Of a stretch of DNA of 64,000 nucleotides, positions 10,471 to 21,400 are shown one piece after another. Both the position numbers and the translations under genes were made by a program. Numbering within the stretch: the first letter of the stretch is position 1; the number at the start of each line of letters is the position of its first letter. The notes below the pieces were generated by a model. It saw only the letters and a list, made by a program, of their open reading frames with translations, ran no database searches and was not told the DNA's origin. The stretch is from Culex pipiens pallens (taxonomy: Eukaryota; Arthropoda; Insecta; Diptera; Culicidae): positions 2,604,001-2,668,000 of the forward strand of contig NC_068939.1 in the NCBI RefSeq assembly GCF_016801865.2, in the 5' to 3' direction.

Positions 10471-12677
10471 TAACTTATAAACTTGAATGATATAAAATTT
10501 AAGATTCAACGTTATGATTTAGACAATTACATTCAGGCTAAATAATATTGATGTCCCAATAATATGTACGTGATTTTCAGCTTTAACATGGCACTTAAAT
10601 GTGTGCGAAAGTAAAACATAATTTATATGATACATCATGGTTTTTTTTGTGGAAGCATTTTAATCCTAGATAGGTCCATGTTTTATTCTTATATTTGCAA
10701 TTGAAAAGGACTCCACAATTTTTTATAGTGTACATTTTTTAAGCAAGCCCCTTGACATTTAAAAAATGAAAAAAAAAAATGTTTCTTGAAAGAACAGCAT
10801 TTTCTACAAATTGCATCTTGAACTTTGAAATTCTTTAAAAATTAAAAATTATTTATTATTTAATTTTTTTAGGCGATATCTCGCAAAGTCGATTTATTTT
10901 CAATTAAAAAATTTAAGAAAAGAGTTGAAAAGTTTTTTCACATAATATTACTGTTTTCCTTTTAAAAATATCTGCAAAAAATCGCTTTGCAAAAGTTTTT
11001 CTTTTGATGCCATTTGTTTGTTTTTAATCATTTCAATATAAGTTCCAGTTATTATTATTATTTGTACTTTTGGTCCAATTTTGAAAAAGCTTGATTTTTT
11101 CAGAATTTTTATTGTTTAAACTGTAAATTACAACACTGCCATCCCGTACCACAGACAACCGCAACCGTTGACAACTAATATTGCACGCGGTCTTTGAGGT
11201 GACACACTGGTGGCAAACAGCTCCGAACAGCCCGTATGTGGTCCGCCCGGAGAGATATCCGCGGTATTTGTCGGCGGAGGTTCTGGGATGCTGCTGCTGC
11301 TCCACCCAAGCAAACAAGAACACACACACACCCGCTGATTAATGTGATCAATTATTTGGTGGCTGACGGTGGTGGTGTGTTGGTTTTAGATATAATTTAT
11401 TTCCAGTTTGAAAGTGCAATCATTAGTGGCAGGTAATGAATACCGTCTACCTGCCTTGTTCTGCGGCGGGGCCAAGCGGGGTAAATTGTACCGCTATACG
11501 CGCAAATCATTAGCCTTGCCGGAGGGGGCGGTTCGTCGCCACACATGCACAAGTAGGGTAATTTACTAATATTCCCCCCGGAGATGGGCTCTTCAAGTTC
11601 AAACACGCGCATCAGCGAACGGTGATTAATGCGTTGCAATTATAGTTCAATTAATGTGATAATTATGCATGACAGTTATGCACGCCGTGTTGGACATGCA
11701 TGGGACAAGAGTTGGGGGGTTTGTGGTAGTGTCTATATGTCTGTGGAGCACGACGACAGTCGGTCAGCCAGACGGAGACCGGTCTTGATGATGGAGAGAG
11801 GGCAAATGAAAGAAAAACACTAGTAGGTCGTTATTTGCATTGGATCGATGATGGTATAAGCACTCGGTAATTATGGATTAATTCGTTCATTTTAGCCCGT
11901 CAGGTAGCGCTTCTGGCTGTGAACCCATTTGCGGGGAAATTATCCCAGACGACAGCACCGTGTGACTGTAACTTTACGAAGAATTAAAACAGTCTGCAGG
12001 GCAGGTATGATTAGGGCTATGAATTATGCATCGTTGACAGAATATGCTGTATTTTGTAGTTTGATAAACCTAATCCTTTTTGGCGATGACAGAGACGGTC
12101 GCGTGCCAAGACCCATAACTCACAGTTAAGGTAGCTCAAGCCCCAATTAGGTCAATTTGGACCAAGCCTTTAAAGCTGAGCGCTATAAATCTTAATCCTG
12201 TTATGTTTGCTCCGCTCACTTTTGCTAAAGAGTTAAAGAGATTACGCTCTTCACAGTCAGAGCCAGTATCATAATCGTGTTTAATCACCACCGAACTGCG
12301 CTCAGCTCCTGATTCCTAATTCTTGGCTCACGATTTTCGGCTTTCAGCGTCGCAGTCGATACTCAATTACCATCATCATCTGGGATTTGCAGAGTGCACA
12401 TTATATGGTGCTGCAGCCGCGATTGCAGGACTGCATACATTCGACTAATGCGACTGAATTATATTTTATTATTCAAAATGTATCCCCCGAAAAAAATGGC
12501 ATTATTCGCGCAGTCAGCTTTTTTTTTGTTCATATACGCGAATGTGTCGGCCGGGGATGTTTGATCGCCGTTCCTTCTTGCCATCTCGGAACTCGGAAGT
12601 GTATGCATTTTTCACCGCATGCATAATTTAATTGCAAATGCACTTTTACTGTTTTCCCGCCGCGCTGCTGCTCGATT

Positions 12678-13124
12678 CCCGGGCAGACGGTAATAACAAA
12701 ATTCATGCCATTTCAATAACAAATTCTGTTAAAATAACAGAAATTGTTATGGAATATTCCTGAAAAGTCCATTTTTGCATAAGGGTTTAATAACAGTTTA
12801 TGTTATCATAACAAAATTTGTTATTGGTCTGATATTGGTTGAAAGCTAAAACAACTTTGGAATAACATTTTTTGTTATGGAAGAATAACTCCAACTGTTA
12901 TTGGGATGATCGGATTAGTTGTTAAAATAACAAAAAATAATAACAAAGATTTGTTCGAAGAATAATTGAAAATGTTATTAGTCTGTTATTACAATAACAA
13001 TCCAATAACAAAAAAATCATAACGACGAATAACAAATCTTGTTATAAATAACATAAAATGTTATTGGCCTAGTATTTTCAAATATCAAAAAATGTTATTC
13101 CCAAGTTATTTCCGTCTGCTCGGG
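12678..13124. mobile_element. MITE, TIR CCCGGGCAGACGG
   Basis: The left terminus CCCGGGCAGACGGTAATAAC and the reverse complement of the right terminus CCCGAGCAGACGGAAATAAC match at 18 of 20 positions. The 447-bp body consists of scattered AATAACA and TGTTATT phrases in both orientations, giving many internal hairpins. TT lies directly outside both ends and may be a 2-bp target-site duplication. No coding frame is present. Confidence 0.75.
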
Positions 13125-13238
13125 TTGGGAGGGGTGAAACGTTCTCGAGTGGGGTAGGGTAAAGTGGCCTATTTTTACTGAATGACCTTCAAAATATTAA
13201 AAATCATAGCAGAACTCGACAATTTTGAAGTTGACGTC

Positions 13239-13483
13239 AGTAAACGCTTCAGTTTCGTCAAGGTATGATAGATTTGGACTCCCTGAACACGCTCCAATCG
13301 ATAGAATTGAATTCTAGTGGATTCCTTGCCAATAAATAAAATTGTAAATTTGGGTCTAAATGCTATGAAATCATCTTAACCAACCATGCGCACACCCTTA
13401 TTTTTGCTACACCTTTAGAAGAACGTGGGTACGCAAATCTACAAATCTATCATGCCTTGACGAACTTGAACCGTTTATTGACA
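13239..13483. mobile_element. Foldback MITE family, copy A
   Basis: The left end reads CGCTTCAGTTTCGTCAAGGT followed by ATGATAGATTTGG. The right end is its reverse complement: AAATCTATCATGCCTTGACG then AACTTGAACCG. Internal landmarks AATAAATAAAATTGTAAATT and CCAACCATGCGCAC are shared with the copies near 21.1 and 55.8 kb. The element is noncoding and lies in the glypican intron next to the MITE at 12678. Confidence 0.75.
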
Positions 13484-13952
13484 TAAAATTATAAAAAATC
13501 GAGTTGTGTTATTTAGTAAAATCAAAATTGATGAAATAATTTTCAAAATGTAAATCAATTCAAAAATAGCACACCACCCCCTCCAATAAGCTCAAAGTCA
13601 GCAAGGGACGAAACTTGCCAACGAAACTAACGAACTTTAGAGCAAAATGTAGTCCCTGCAGACGACGACGACGACTTGTGCAGCAGTGTGATGGTGGTGG
13701 TGGCACGGTGATTTTGTGCCCCGTGTTGTGCCGGGAATTCCAAGAAGCAATATGCAATAAAATTGCTAGGAAAAGTTCAAAATTTGCATAGTACATAGCA
13801 CCGAGCGTTGGCGAAGGTGGAGCTTAATGTTAGAGGAATAATGCACTCGCTCGGGAAGCTTTATTTTTTTTTTTTCGAAACTCGCTGGATTAATTCTACT
13901 AGCTTATCGGGGGAGTAAATTCAGCTTTACTCAGTCGAGATTCGATACTCAC

Positions 13953-14096
13953 CCCGGTACAGGTTGGCCGTCTGCTCCCAGTGCCCCCGTTGGCTGCGCG
14001 TGTGGTGTTTGACTAGTCGTTCAAAGTTCTTGGTGGCTTTCACCTCCAGCTGGCTCTCCACCTGATTATCACAGCAGGGACCGCCACAAACGTTGC
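13953..14096 (-). CDS. dally: Glypican (Dally-type), first visible exon
   Basis: The 144-nt exon is preceded on the minus strand by a TTTTCTTTCAG acceptor and followed by a GTGAGTAT donor. It supplies two bases completing a codon, 47 codons and a final G. The peptide starts NVCGGPCCDNQVESQLEVKA, the glypican N-terminal CGGxCC signature. KNFERLVKHHTRSQRG and the WEQTANLYR helix follow. The CGGPCC cysteines form the disulfide-stabilised N-lobe of the family. The single G at its end joins the AT of the exon at 4813 to give Asp, so the two exons are phase-compatible. The upstream exon with the signal peptide and the first conserved cysteine was not identified to the right. The gene may therefore extend past 64000, or its first exon may be hidden in the large intron. 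Confidence 0.88.
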
Positions 14097-15306
14097 CTGA
14101 AAGAAAAAAAAGAGAAAATTGAAATTAATAAGATTGCAAAATTAATTCATCACTAATCCCGAGACGGTTTTGAGACTCCATTTGATGACAAACGGTGCAA
14201 CTCCCTCAGTTCGTCTGACTCGAGGGAAGAAGGATAATTGTGACAAAAGCGGGACTAAGGAAGCATGAAAGCTCATTAGTGCTCGGGACGATTTCCCTCT
14301 CCCCCGACAGTTGCCTGCTTTTCACACAGATTTCGGAGCATTGTTGGTTGTATTTTTAGCGTAAAGTGTAATCCCACTGATGAGCGAGAGATAATTGGAG
14401 TGTGAGATTTTAATTACAAGTGCGCCCTTAATGAATTCATATTTTATTTCATTCCCAAACAAGCACAGAACAACACAACACCAAGTTATAACTCCACCGA
14501 GCTGTATGATTTTGTTGGCCAAAGCTCTCACCGAGACCATCAGTCCGAAGGATTATTTTTATCTCCTCCTGATGAAGATAACTCCCGTGTCAGATGACGT
14601 GCTAATCTTCAACTTTCCTTTTTTTCCGAACGGCTCCACTCGAAAATTTCGGGTACTTGACGGATAAAGTTTGCTTAAGATTCATCCCAGCGGCTTACGC
14701 CAACCAACCATGCTACTTTTTCTCCCGCAGTTTATTAGAAAGATAGCTGAGGATAAAAGTTGTTCGCTTCATTTCACAGCATCTCGAGTGCGTATTAGGG
14801 CGCTGTCGATAGCAGAGATATTGGGGATCAGGAAGCACTTTAGGGAGTGCGGGGGGATGATGATAAATAGCCGCGGTTTAGACTTCTTCTCAAGCGGAAG
14901 ACCGGCGATGTTCGTCCCCCGTAATTGGGAAGGTCATTCTATCGAACAATCAATCTTTTCTGATGGCGATTTTGAAGTGTTTTCATTTGGTGGCATAATA
15001 TTCGCACGGGTCATTTTGGATCGTCAATTATCTTGAACAGAATCTCGATTTCATCCTCAAAGTAGAAATAATGTGCAGATTTCCAAAAACTTCTACAAAA
15101 CAATTTAAGCAAACTTTAAATCTTTTTCGGAATCCTAAGCTGTGCGACTAATTCTAAGATGTCATTTTCTGATCGATTTGATGTCTTCGGCAAAGTTTTA
15201 GGTATTGCTTAAAAACTTTCAGAAAAAAATGGTTTCACTCCAATAAACTTTACATATTTTTCAAATTGGAAAAACACAAAACCAAATCGCGCAAAATAAC
15301 CAAAGA
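14097..15306. other. dally: Noncoding stretch upstream of the glypican exon
   Basis: This is presumed 5' intron of the glypican. Frames at 14395-14667 and 14671-15036 show no recognisable domain. A GATGTCTTCGGCAAAG phrase near 15179 is the reverse complement of the GCCGAAGACA motif seen elsewhere in the window. Confidence 0.45.
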
Positions 15307-15641
15307 CCGAGCCACGTAGCTTAGTGGTAACGCTTCCGCCTCGTAAGCGGTAGTCGGGGTTTAAATCCCGGCTCGGACCAACACAACTGGTGATCGTTTC
15401 TCTTCTGGATTCGATTGCTTAGTAAAGGGAAGGTAGTGTATCGTCACAAACTGGAATTTATCACGACACCTTAGGAAGGCGACCTATGGAATGTTAACAT
15501 TAACCTTAACATGTTGACATTAGTTGAGTGAAAAACTGCCACTGAATCCGCTTTGTAAATACCGGCCCCGATACTCTTCAAGGGTGTTCCCCTCAGGAAC
15601 TGGGAAAGATTTACTTTACAAAATTACCAAAAAAAAAAAAA
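15307..15641 (+). mobile_element. tRNA-derived SINE
   Basis: The first 71 bp are tRNA-like. They hold an A box, TAGCTTAGTGG (15317-15327), and a B box, GGTTTAAATCC (15358-15368). CCGAGCC at 15307 pairs perfectly with GGCTCGG at 15370. An anticodon-arm-like hairpin, CCGC-CTCGTAA-GCGG, lies between the boxes. About 260 bp of non-tRNA body follows, including AAGGGTGTTCCCCTCAGGAA, and an A-rich tail ends at about 15641. A and B boxes form an internal RNA polymerase III promoter. Culicine mosquitoes carry tRNA-derived SINEs such as Feilai and Twin; which family this is cannot be decided here. The fold has spare bases between the acceptor-like stem and the A box, so this is not a functional tRNA gene. 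Confidence 0.85.
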
Positions 15642-16409
15642 CCAACATAAACATTATTCATCTGATTTTTATTGCAACTTTCATTATATTTGTGAAATTA
15701 CGATTGTTGAATTTAAATTCATTTTTTTATTTAATTTTTAAATATATTTTATTAGAAGGGGTTACACAAACTTTGTAAAAATGTGCAATTTATTTTTTTA
15801 AATTTTGTGCAATCTGAATTATAAATATTTGCTAAAGGATTTTTCGAAAATTATTCCTCCAATTTAATTAAAATTTCAACAAATATTTGATGAAAATTTT
15901 GACATAATTTACTCTTTTGAACCACATTTAAACCTGTTACGAAACGTGTTAAAATAGACATAAACTTAACCTTAATTTCCAGGAATTATAAAATCGCTTA
16001 AGTGAAGTCTTCAATTCCATCATTGCCATGATTTTTCGTTCAAAGATATAAATTTTGCGTCCCTATCAATATTTTGACAAAATTCCTTGTACAAGTTGTT
16101 TAGAATAGTGTCCTACACATGCTGATTCCTTTTGGTAACGATTATCCTTGCAAAGTTATGGAAATCGTCATTAATCAATGATTGCCAACTAGAACGTCAG
16201 TGATTGTAGCACAACATTATATAAATTTTGAAACACATTTGATTTAGATCAAAAGTTCCTTCAGTGGCTTCAAGAAGGCAACAACCGGCACATGCTGATT
16301 CATTTTGGTGCAGAAATTCGTAAAATTGAATTCAATACAGAGCATTTTAGAGTGATGATCAATTTTCTTTGAAAATGATCAACGGCTTCACCTTAAAGAT
16401 GCGTCAAAG

Positions 16410-16506
16410 GGCCATTTTACATGATCATCCAAAATGGGTCCAAGGGCCACAAAAAATGACCTCGCGGGCCACGTTTGGCCCGCGGGCCTTACTTTGGTCA
16501 CCCCTG
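16410..16506. mobile_element. Transposon end with GC-rich palindrome
   Basis: The sequence ends in CTTTGGTCACCCCTG. Just before it is a perfect inverted repeat, CGCGGGCCA-CGTT-TGGCCCGCG (16463-16484). GC-rich hairpins next to a CAGGGGTGACC-type terminus resemble hAT-like nonautonomous elements (inference). The opposite end was not found nearby, so this is a fragment or a solo end. Confidence 0.4.
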
Positions 16507-19500
16507 GCCTAGGATAACATGTCTACAAAGTTTCATTGAAATCGGAGAGGGTCGGGTACAAAAGTTCCAGAAAAATTCCTGATTTGAGATGGAATTGCTC
16601 AGTTGAGATCTCTTAAAAAATACAGGTTTAGTAAATTATTTTTGTATTTTTTTTTAGAAGATTCATTTCACATCTTAGGCTATTTCCTCAAAAATTTTGA
16701 ACGAAAAAAAAATCGTGACATCACCCTAAAATTAAACTTTTAAATTAAAAAATCGAACAATTTTATAGAAGTTGCGTGTATTTTTCTTCCAGGGTATTTT
16801 TTCAGAAAGCCCGTCCAATTTCCTACAAGTTTATCTTTGACCACTTTCTGATACGAAGCAATGGCCTCGAGATACAGTAATTTTTAAATTACGAGACACA
16901 AAAATATTTAAATAACATACGCCCTTCTCAAATGTCATTTTCGGGTTCAAAAGTACCAGAAAAAATCCTGATTTGAGCTGGAATTGCTCTAAAGTGTAAC
17001 TTTTTTTTCTGAAAAGTTCTAAGCAATACCTATATAGGCCAATGTGCTTAAAACAGGCATGTTTCCCTTAAAGTCAACTTTAAATTTGATCATGTATTTG
17101 ATTTCAAACACAGAGAAAATTTATCTGGAAAGGCTAAAAACTTAAAAAAAATGACAAACAGCAAAGGAAGAATATTTATCAAAAAAGTTTTACGAAAAGA
17201 GAAATTCTACAGAAACTAGGTTTGCTTTCTTTCTCATTGAAGTTCTTTGAGAAATCATTACAGAGTTTTTCCATCGTGTTTAATAACGGCTCACTTCAGT
17301 CGGTGAAAAAAACCCTAGAGAAGAAACAAATGTTTAAATTATTTCATCACTGGTACCAAGACAAAATAGGAAAAATATTTTAAAGAATGAGGGTCTTAGT
17401 GAAATTTTATGTCCAATTACTTTGTCATAGAACGCAAAAAGATCCAAGTTTCCTCTGAAAAGCTATTGGCAATTCGTATGAAAATTTTGTTTTTTTTTTC
17501 AAAGTTAGATTTGGTGCAAATATTAAATTTTGCTTATGAAGTTCAAAGGGCAAGTGTGGCCCTACTGAAATTTTAATACCTGGGTTTAGTTTTTGTCAAG
17601 GTAATCTATCTAATAAATTTACAATAATTTGTATTAATCTATTGGGACATTTTAAGATGAGTAGACAGAGAATTTACCCAACATGTGTTTTTTAAATTTC
17701 TTGCATAATAAAAAAATAAACACAGACAAATTCCATTAAAAGTATGAAAATTAAGTTTGCTTCCTTTCTTGCGTGAAATATCGATAGCACGATAGTCTTC
17801 ATTCCAATAAAAAGTAAAAGTTCCAACCTCACGTGGAAACAGTCCACCACGCTGCCACCGCGTGGTAACCAGTTGAAACACTTCTTCATTTCCCGCCTCG
17901 CAAAGGACTCTTTTTCCATTCTACCCCAAAATAGCACCAAGAATGGCAACTTTTTTCAATTGCCCCCTCTTTAGGCGCTTTCACCGGAACTTTCAATGGG
18001 TGGATACTTCAGCCCCATTCACCCATTCATCACTTCTTTTTTTTCTCCCCGTTGCGATTCTGAGAGGTGTGTGTGTGTGTGCGAGACTTTTTTTCCCACA
18101 GATTTCAAGATTGCAGCATAAGAATGAATGAATGAATGCGGCGGGGGTGGAAATAATTTAAGTGCTTTGGGGGTGCAGCTGCTGCGGTAAGCCTCCGGCT
18201 TAGCTTCCGTACTTCCGAATGCTGGCTGCTGCACTTCAGACTTCATCTCCATCAGCACCACAGCAGATGCCAATGAAAAGCGTCTGCGGTGGCGGCTCGG
18301 GCCTGAACGGGCCAATGAATGCAATCAACCTCCCCTCTCTATCTCTTTTTGAGTGAGGTGTGGTGAAATTAATGCAGCCACTTAGCATATAGACTAGTGT
18401 GCGGTGTCTGCCACCACCACCGGGGCTGAAGTCTGCCAGGTCGGGAATGGCCCAGTTCTGGAGGTGCATCCTGGGGTTCAACCCTTTGGGCGCTACGGTG
18501 TGCACAGTGTGGTATGATGGTGGCTTGTCGAGCTGATAATGTCAACATACACACACGTATATACTCACCGGAGGTGAAGTGAGAAAATGAGGACATACAC
18601 AGAGCATCAGGTAGTTGTGCAGCCCGGTAATGATGGTGCCGCTGAACACATGATGAAGGTGATATAAATTAAATCTTGCAAGCGGTATTCATTAGGGGTT
18701 GCTCGATGCTTAGTACGGAGACTAATTAAAGTCATGTTGAAACAACGTCACAAACTTCCATAAATAAAGATGAATTTGAAAATCATAATCTGAAAAAAGA
18801 TTTGATTAAAACTGCACCAGGATAACGATCTCAATGGTTATGACTTCCACTTCCAGCAAACGGTCAGCTCAACCATTACTTATCAGCGAGTGCTCGGGAG
18901 GAGAGTGCACTAAACTTCACTTCCAGCCAGCCAGGCCAAATTACTTCTAGTTGCATTATACTTGATTAGCGAGCTGAATTCCGCAAAAAAGGGAGAGGAA
19001 AATCTGCTCGCCTTTCTACAAATTGCACGAGCTACGGTGGTGCAAAAAGACAAGAAGTTTATATCTCTCGGTGTGCTCGAGGTCTAGGCCAGATCTTACA
19101 CAGATCCAGACAGCTAGCAGCAGTGGTAGTCGTCGAGTGTTGGTTAGACTTGTGGAAAGAAGCACTATCTCAATTTCGCTTCGCCAGCGCGCTATCTTGT
19201 GGGGGTTGGGGGAAAGCTTTTCAACGCTGGTATAAATCCGACTAAATCCGCTCCAACCCCGGTAAAAATTAGCGTTTATAGTAGAATGCATTCCCTTGAA
19301 TTACAGTGGCGGGGAGAAGGGAAGTTGTGAGTTGTGAGGAGGCAAATTATTGAGATGTACCCCCATTTCGTAGAATTAATCTTTCAGAGCACGTTCTTCT
19401 ACCCTTTTGGATGGCTGCTGCTACCTTTGCTGTTCGTTGCAAAAATATGTCCCATATTGTAATTTACGACTGTTTCATTAGAGAAATGCTCTCACCTGCA

Positions 19501-21077
19501 GCGCAGGACCCTCCCACGTTCCGACCTTGCATGATAAATGCTGGTTCGATCCCGGCGAGTCCAGTTTTCTGCAAGTCCGACCAACCCTTGATTACGGGGA
19601 GGAGCGAGGAGAGCTGTCTGGTTTATGTATTTATTAGTCTAATCGGTAGATATGCCAGATGCACCAGAAATTACATGTTATAAATTTTCATGTGCTTTGT
19701 ACCCCGACGTATCGGAGTATTGAGTCGTTTACCCTAATGAATCCCATTTGTTGAAACTGGGATTCGATTGCTACCAGCACGAAGGCAATTTAACGAAGAT
19801 ATACGTTGGATGATCGATTGGACCATCAGTTACTTTGCCAATGTGGTACGATTCGGGCAATCAGATAAATGTAAGAAACACAATTTGAGGCACTAGACTC
19901 GTTTGCAAAGTTATTGTAACACACAGGTGGAGAACTTCTCAGTCGAAACTTTTATTTTCTCTGCAACGATATACCTGAGCAGCTCGTCTGGGAAGAATCG
20001 TTTCTTCTATCAACGTCAGCTGTATGTTACACAAAGGATTCTGGTTAGCAAGAGAACCTCAAAGGTATTGTGCATAAAAATTGGCAAAAATGTCCCCAAA
20101 AACGTTTCATTCAATCAATATGCATTTTAAAAAAACTGAAACAATTTTGTCAAGTAGCACTTTTCCCCTAAACCATTTGAATTTCTTTCTGCTTCTGGCT
20201 GGAGAGCTTTAAAGGGCTGCTACCCCCTCACTCTCAACCTCCTCTCATAGTTGTTTTTCGCCCAACAATGGCAACCGTTTTTGTTCGCCACGACGACGCA
20301 CGTGCAATCTCTCGAGTTTCCTGACAAACACACACACAAACCGAATCACTCCATCTGAAGTGTACGACGCTGTACAGCACTACTCGGAATCGGAGGAAAA
20401 AATAACAAGCTCCAGGCTTGCCACCGAGCTTAAAAGTAAGGCAAATGCAAACCTTTTCCTTGGCTTACATACAGTAAAAAAAATCATGGTAATATTACAT
20501 CTAATTTTGTTTTGTTAAAATTTGCATGTTATCCCTCTTTCACACACAAATTCAGATAAAGTTGAATCGAAAAAAGATAATCACTTTCTTACTGTGAAGC
20601 CAGTCTGGCTGATATTACAAAAGCTAAATTTACAGCCACCAGCTTCGAATGCCGAAGAAAAGATGACATTCAATTTCCGCATGACTAGAGGACCATTAGT
20701 GAAATTATTTTCCCAATTACTCACCCCAGCTCTCGAGGAGGCCCATCGGTGTGTAGTGTGCTTTCGATCTTTCGCCTTTTTCCCTCCCTACTTTACGAGA
20801 AGCTTATCTAAAGCTAGCGTGCACGAAAAAAGGGCCAGGAAAAAAGCTTTTCGAGCAACAAAAAATCAATTCCACTTGGAGCTTTTTTTTCGCTTCTCTC
20901 TCTCAATCTCATTGCTAAATGGTACACGCGCGCGACTTCTGTCTGTCAGTGGCAGAAAAGTTTTCAACCGGAAGAGGACATTCCGATTTAATTCTTAAAC
21001 GTCCTGCGTGATGGATCGCGTCCCCTCTGGTGACAGTTGCGATATTAACTGTCAGCTGGGTTGGAGTTTTTCTTGAA
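16507..21077. other. Noncoding stretch with a local duplication
   Basis: A phrase AAAAGTTCCAGAAAAATTCC followed by TGATTTGAGATGGAATTGCTC (about 16558-16600) recurs as AAAAGTACCAGAAAAAATCC with the same continuation (about 16950-16991). This suggests a roughly 390-bp direct duplication. A (GT)n tract lies near 18066-18081. The 158-codon frame at 20522-20998 and other frames show no recognisable protein. A fragment of the CACAGAAAA MITE family lies at 20470-20512. Confidence 0.45.
20470..20512. mobile_element. Fragment of CACAGAAAA-type MITE
   Basis: The phrase AAAAAATCATGGTAATATTACATCT is shared with the left part of the full element at 45798-46015. The right half is missing. Confidence 0.5.
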
Positions 21078-21400
21078 GTTGGTGTCGTAAACGCTTCCAT
21101 TTCATCAAGGTATGATAGATTTGGCCACTTTGAACACGCTACAGTTGGCAGAATTGAATTTTAGTGAATTCCCTGTCAATAAATAAAATTGTAAATTTGA
21201 AAATAAATTCTATGGAATCATCTTAAGCAACCATGCGCACCCACATGGTGCTTCAGATGATTCCATAACATGTCTACTCGAAATATACAATTTTATTTAT
21301 TGGCCGGGAATTCACTCAAATGCAATTATGTTGATTGAAGCGTGTTCAAAAAGTCCAAATCTATCATACCTTGACGAAACTAAAGAGTTAACAGACCTCA
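21078..21400. mobile_element. Foldback MITE family, copy B
   Basis: The left end reads TTCATCAAGGTATGATAGAT and the right end reads CTATCATACCTTGACGAAAC, an inverted pair. The internal AATAAATAAAATTGTAAATT phrase recurs in reverse near the right arm as ATACAATTTTATTTATTGGC. The centre around CATGCGCACCCACATGGTGC is the fold point. It is a longer and more symmetrical copy than the one at 13239. Confidence 0.75.

Larger units (their letters stand above)
4814..13952 (-). other. dally: 9.1-kb glypican intron
   Basis: This intron is defined by the GTGAGTAT donor next to 13953 and the CCCCCAG acceptor next to 4813. The phase is 1: the final G of one exon completes GAT (Asp) with the AT of the next. 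It contains the minisatellites at 5961-7338, foldback elements at 9779 and 10261, and MITEs at 12678 and 13239. The stretches 4814-5960, 7339-9778 and 10471-12677 show no supported gene. A short GA-repeat tract lies near 8380. The longest ordinary frame (7486-8040, 184 codons) has no recognisable domain. Confidence 0.8.

Noticed and set aside
15307..15377. Functional tRNA gene
   Set aside because: The boxes are good, but the spacing between the acceptor-like stem and the A box is wrong, one D-stem pair fails, and a SINE body with an A-rich tail follows.
20522..20998. 158-codon plus frame
   Set aside because: Composition is rich in Phe, Arg and Lys from AT-rich and pyrimidine tracts, and no family motif is seen.
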